From Agrilactobacillus composti DSM 18527 = JCM 14202 (GTDB taxonomy: Bacteria > Bacillota > Bacilli > Lactobacillales > Lactobacillaceae): a stretch of 64,000 nt of DNA. Below the pieces are notes generated by a model. That model did not search any database. It saw only the letters and a program-made list of their open reading frames with translations, and was not told the origin of the DNA. The stretch lies in assembly GCF_001436375.1 (NCBI RefSeq), contig NZ_AZGA01000016.1, forward strand, positions 62,001 through 126,000. The letters are read 5' to 3'. This document shows positions 61,649 through 64,000 of the stretch, in pieces. Positions within the stretch are counted from its first letter, which is position 1; each line of letters opens with the position of its first letter. Made by a program: the position numbers and the translations under genes.

Positions 61649-62169
61649 TCAATTAAATAGCCCATGAGCCAGACATCTAAATAACCCACCGCTGAATCAT
61701 AAAAACCGCGAGCCATCTGACCTTCTTTATCAAAACCTATTTTTTGATAGAGGTTGATGGCTCTTTGATTACGCGCTTGGACGGTTAATTCTAAGCGTTT
61801 TAAAATTTGGGTGTCCTTGGCCCACTGGACCCCGTCGGCCAGAAGATAGGTGCCAATGCGCTGACCCCAGTGGGCTTTTAACACCGAAATACCGATTTCA
61901 CCGATATGTTGAATATGGGGATCAGATTCTGCTGACAGGCGTAACATCCCCACAATTTCATCCCCCAGTAGCGCTAGTAACAACGTGTTGTTGGGACTAT
62001 CATAAATATCGGCCAAGGCATTGGCCTGGTAGGTCTCACTTTGGCCGTAATCTTCAGCGGTAATGAGTAACAACTCAGATTCACTTTGAACCTGTTGCAA
62101 ATAAGCCAACAAATTGGCAGCATCATCTGGAATTGCTTCGCGGATAATCAGCTCAGTCGCTTGGGTCAT
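61645..62169 (-). CDS. GNAT family N-acetyltransferase
   Basis: 174-residue acetyltransferase. GNAT motif region: IGEIGISVLKAHWGQRIGTYLL (acetyl-CoA loop QRIGT) and NQRAINLYQKIGFDKEG. ATG 62169 has GGAGG eight bases upstream; an open frame to 62247 lies inside tsaE. It overlaps the tsaE 3' end by 17 bp and is co-transcribed with it. The substrate is unknown; this arrangement (tsaE-GNAT after pta) is recurrent in lactobacilli. Confidence 0.88.
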   Translation of the reverse strand: MTQATELIIREAIPDDAANLLAYLQQVQSESELLLITAEDYGQSETYQANALADIYDSPNNTLLLALLGDEIVGMLRLSAESDPHIQHIGEIGISVLKAHWGQRIGTYLLADGVQWAKDTQILKRLELTVQARNQRAINLYQKIGFDKEGQMARGFYDSAVGYLDVWLMGYLID

Positions 62170-62626
62170 GGTAATCAGCCTCCAGTTGTTGGACAATTTG
62201 TTGATAGTGCTGACCTTTTGGTTGAAATTCAATCTGGCGAATATCATCGTTATCCGGATCTTTGTGAATAGCGATGACCAAATAATCTAACGGTAATTCA
62301 TCTTGAATAAATTGGCTCCATTCCACAATGACGATCCCTTGACCCTCAAAATATTCCTCAAGACCTAATTCATCACTGCCCCCGTTTTCCAAGCGATACA
62401 TATCCATATGATACAAAGGATATGTGCCTTCTTTGTATTCCCGGATCAGGGTAAAGGTTGGCGACTTCACGGGCCGTCTGATGCCCAGGGCTTTAGCAAT
62501 GCCCTTGGTGAAAGTGGTTTTGCCGGCACCCAAGTCCCCGTTTAATAAAATCACATCCCCGGGTTTTAATAACTGTCCTAATTTGGCCCCCAGGGTGATG
62601 GTTTGTGCCGCATCATTTGTTTGCAT
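62153..62626 (-). CDS. tsaE: TsaE, tRNA threonylcarbamoyladenosine synthesis ATPase
   Basis: 157-residue P-loop ATPase needed, with TsaB, TsaC and TsaD, for t6A37 in ANN-decoding tRNAs. Walker A LNGDLGAGKTT (28-38), GIRRPVKSPTFTLIREY and a C-terminal VIVEWSQF are family hallmarks. A longer frame to 62716 is not supported; ATG 62626 begins the conserved region and has AAGAGA upstream. Located between pta and the GNAT gene. Confidence 0.92.
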   Translation of the reverse strand: MQTNDAAQTITLGAKLGQLLKPGDVILLNGDLGAGKTTFTKGIAKALGIRRPVKSPTFTLIREYKEGTYPLYHMDMYRLENGGSDELGLEEYFEGQGIVIVEWSQFIQDELPLDYLVIAIHKDPDNDDIRQIEFQPKGQHYQQIVQQLEADYHDPSD

Positions 62627-62673
62627 ATTTTGATCACATCTCTTTTTAGAATTAAACCCATTATAGCAAAAAA

Positions 62674-62711
62674 AGCGAGTCCCCCAAACTAAGTTCGTTG
62701 GCGGACTCGCT
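62674..62711 (-). terminator. Terminator of pta
   Basis: On the minus strand AGCGAGTCC pairs with GGACTCGCT around a 20-nt loop that itself can pair (GCC with GGG/TGG), followed by T7. Confidence 0.85.
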
Positions 62712-62730
62712 GACAATCAGTTGTTAAAAA

Positions 62731-63708
62731 TTAGTTTAATGCTTGGGCAGCCGTAATGATAGACAATTTATAAACGTCTTCTTCATTAGAACCCCGAGAT
62801 AAATCAGAAATTGGTTTGTTTAAACCTTGCAAGATAGGGCCAATGGCTTCGAAATTGCCGAAACGTTGGGCAATCTTATAGCCGATATTCCCGGATTGCA
62901 ATTCTGGGAATACAAAGACAGTGGCTTTACCAGCGACTTTTGAATCTGGTGCTTTTTGTTGGGCAACAACCGGTACAAATGCGGCATCAAATTGTAACTC
63001 CCCGTCAATGTCAAACTCAGGTGCCAATTCTTGGGCAATTTTGGTTGCTTCAGCCACTTTGGTAACTTGATCAGCCTTAGCTGAACCCTTGGTTGAAAAG
63101 CTCAACAAAGCGACTTTAGGGTCGATATCAAAGAGCTTGGCTGTTTTCGCAGATTCAACGGCAATTTCGGCTAACTCCTGGGCATTTGGATCAATATTGA
63201 TGGCGCAATCAGAGAATAAGTAACGTTCGTTATCCCGACCCCGTTGCATAATAAAGGCGCCACTAGTCCGACTAACACCAGGTCTTGTCTTAATAATTTG
63301 CAGTGCTGGGCGAACAGTATCACCCGTGGAATGAATGGCACCAGAAACCATCCCATTAGCTTTATCTAAATAAACTAACATGGTCCCAAAATAATTATTG
63401 TCCCGTAACATTTCTGTGGCTTGCGCTTTGGTTGCTTTACCTTTACGCCGTTCTACAAAAGCGTCAACCATTTGATCATATTCAGAATAAGTTGCTGGGT
63501 CGATAATTTGGACGTCTTTTAAGCTAAAGCCATTATCATGAGCAATACTTTCAATTTTAGCTGGTTGTCCTAATAAAATTGGGTTTAATACACCATCGGC
63601 GTTTAACCGAGCAGCAGCACCAATAATTCTAGGTTCATAACCTTCTGGGAAAACAATGGTCAAATCTTTGCCGGCAATTTTCTGTTTCAAACTATCAAAT
63701 AAATCCAT
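62731..63708 (-). CDS. pta: Phosphate acetyltransferase
   Basis: Interconverts acetyl-CoA and acetyl phosphate, feeding AckA. 325 aa, the single-domain (EutD-sized) form typical of lactic acid bacteria; IVFPEGYEPRI near the start and later GMVSGAIHSTGDTVRPALQ, then a conserved C-terminus with FPELQSGNIGYK. ATG 63708 has GGAGG eight bases upstream; the longer frame overlaps it. A cre site and promoter lie directly upstream, predicting CcpA control. Located between ung and tsaE as in related species. Confidence 0.95.
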   Translation of the reverse strand: MDLFDSLKQKIAGKDLTIVFPEGYEPRIIGAAARLNADGVLNPILLGQPAKIESIAHDNGFSLKDVQIIDPATYSEYDQMVDAFVERRKGKATKAQATEMLRDNNYFGTMLVYLDKANGMVSGAIHSTGDTVRPALQIIKTRPGVSRTSGAFIMQRGRDNERYLFSDCAINIDPNAQELAEIAVESAKTAKLFDIDPKVALLSFSTKGSAKADQVTKVAEATKIAQELAPEFDIDGELQFDAAFVPVVAQQKAPDSKVAGKATVFVFPELQSGNIGYKIAQRFGNFEAIGPILQGLNKPISDLSRGSNEEDVYKLSIITAAQALN

Positions 63709-63729
63709 GGGACAGTCCTCCAATTCGTA

Positions 63730-63743
63730 TGTAAACGTTATCA
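63730..63743. promoter_or_regulatory. cre site upstream of pta
   Basis: TGTAAACGTTATCA fits the CcpA consensus TGWAANCGNTNWCA at all positions. It lies just downstream of the predicted -10 (about +1 to +14), a location for repression or roadblock rather than activation. Confidence 0.7.
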
Positions 63744-63749
63744 GACACC

Positions 63750-63778
63750 ATCATACACTGTTTCAATGAATTTGTGAA
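63750..63778 (-). promoter_or_regulatory. Promoter of pta
   Basis: Minus strand: TTCACA (63773-63778), a 17-bp spacer and TATGAT (63750-63755), in the 76-bp gap after ung. Confidence 0.55.
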
Positions 63779-63784
63779 GTCCTG

Positions 63785-64000
63785 TTACACTTCTTCTGGG
63801 TTTTCCGGCAGCTGCCAATCAATCGGCGCTTCGCCAAAGTTCTCCAATAAACGATTCGCCTTAGAAAAAGGCTTGGAACCAAAGAAGCCATTGTAAGCCG
63901 ATAGCGGGCTGGGATGGGGTGCGGTGATAATGGCATTTTGCGTGGTATCAATCAATTTACTTTTGGCTTTGGCCGCATTGCCCCATAAAATAAAGACAAC
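63785..64000 (-). CDS. ung: Uracil-DNA glycosylase, 5' end beyond the window
   Basis: The C-terminal 71 residues of family-1 uracil-DNA glycosylase, which removes uracil from DNA. The DNA-intercalating loop [21 protein letters not shown] and the preceding [13 protein letters not shown] are highly characteristic. The frame is open through the right edge of the window, so the gene is cut by the window. The stop is 76 bp before pta on the same strand, the usual ung-pta order. Confidence 0.95.
   Translation of the reverse strand, partial: VVFILWGNAAKAKSKLIDTTQNAIITAPHPSPLSAYNGFFGSKPFSKANRLLENFGEAPIDWQLPENPEEV

Noticed and set aside
1..64000. CRISPR arrays, tRNA, rRNA, prophage and intact insertion sequences
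   Set aside because: No regularly spaced repeats, cloverleaf sequences, rRNA cores, integrases or transposases were seen on either strand.

Overview
The window is a contiguous chromosomal segment of a low-to-moderate GC Gram-positive bacterium, almost certainly a lactic acid bacterium of the family Lactobacillaceae. The evidence is the gene content and order: yebC next to a full comGA-GG operon, ytxK and ackA; cdaA-cdaR-glmM close to a ribozyme-controlled glmS; ung-pta-tsaE-GNAT; a potABCD operon; a CopY-type copper locus; strong AGGAGG ribosome binding sites; and frequent TTG starts. The genus cannot be fixed from sequence reading alone. No rRNA, tRNA, CRISPR array, phage or intact insertion sequence was seen.

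Layout, left to right. 1-3.8 kb: a truncated drug-efflux MFS gene and its divergent GlnR-like MerR regulator, a low-molecular-weight tyrosine phosphatase, a DUF2252 protein and a small zinc ribbon. 3.8-8.7 kb: glycerol-3-phosphate oxidase/dehydrogenase with a cre site, an orphan ECF S component, and a three-gene amino acid (probably cystine-type) ABC importer. 8.9-13.5 kb: a MurJ/YtgP-like flippase, a secreted surface protein with five SH3/SLAP-like repeats plus an SDR, and PPK2. 13.5-13.8 kb: a gene-free stretch that has the layout of a structured RNA gene. 13.8-17.5 kb: Hsp20 and an ABC exporter with its TetR regulator.

17.6-23.3 kb is a copper island (copY, copB, copA, copZ) with two CopY-type boxes. 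23.3-27.6 kb holds an NADH-flavin-reductase-like protein, a matrixin metalloprotease, a glutamine amidotransferase and a YibE/YibF pair. 27.8-31.4 kb is a MacB-type exporter with a Yip1-like partner, resembling Bacillus yknWXYZ. 31.5-35 kb has a YheO-type regulator, an orphan small protein and an amino acid permease. 35.2-44.3 kb is ackA, ytxK, the competence pseudopilus operon, yebC, VanZ, an L,D-transpeptidase and a methyltransferase.

44.3-51.1 kb concentrates amino-sugar and c-di-AMP functions: glmS with its ribozyme, a DapE-like peptidase, glmM, cdaR and cdaA. 51.2-56.9 kb is a DUF1361 membrane protein, potABCD and a YhdH-type reductase. 56.9-64 kb is a CPA1 Na+/H+ antiporter, murB, exoA, a DnaQ-like exonuclease, GNAT, tsaE, pta and the 3' end of ung.

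Functional links: GlmS makes glucosamine-6-P, which GlmM isomerises for UDP-GlcNAc. The glmM operon also makes c-di-AMP (CdaA/CdaR), and MurB, the flippase and the L,D-transpeptidase act later in wall synthesis. Pta and AckA, at opposite ends of the window, form the acetate/ATP branch; pta and glpO each carry a cre-like site. Most of the window is ordinary core genome. The parts that most deserve a second look are the putative RNA gene at 13.5-13.8 kb, the GlnR-type operator of the MerR/MFS pair, the VanZ gene without a normal start codon, the corrected starts of the minor pseudopilins, and the YibE/YibF-amidotransferase-matrixin cluster.
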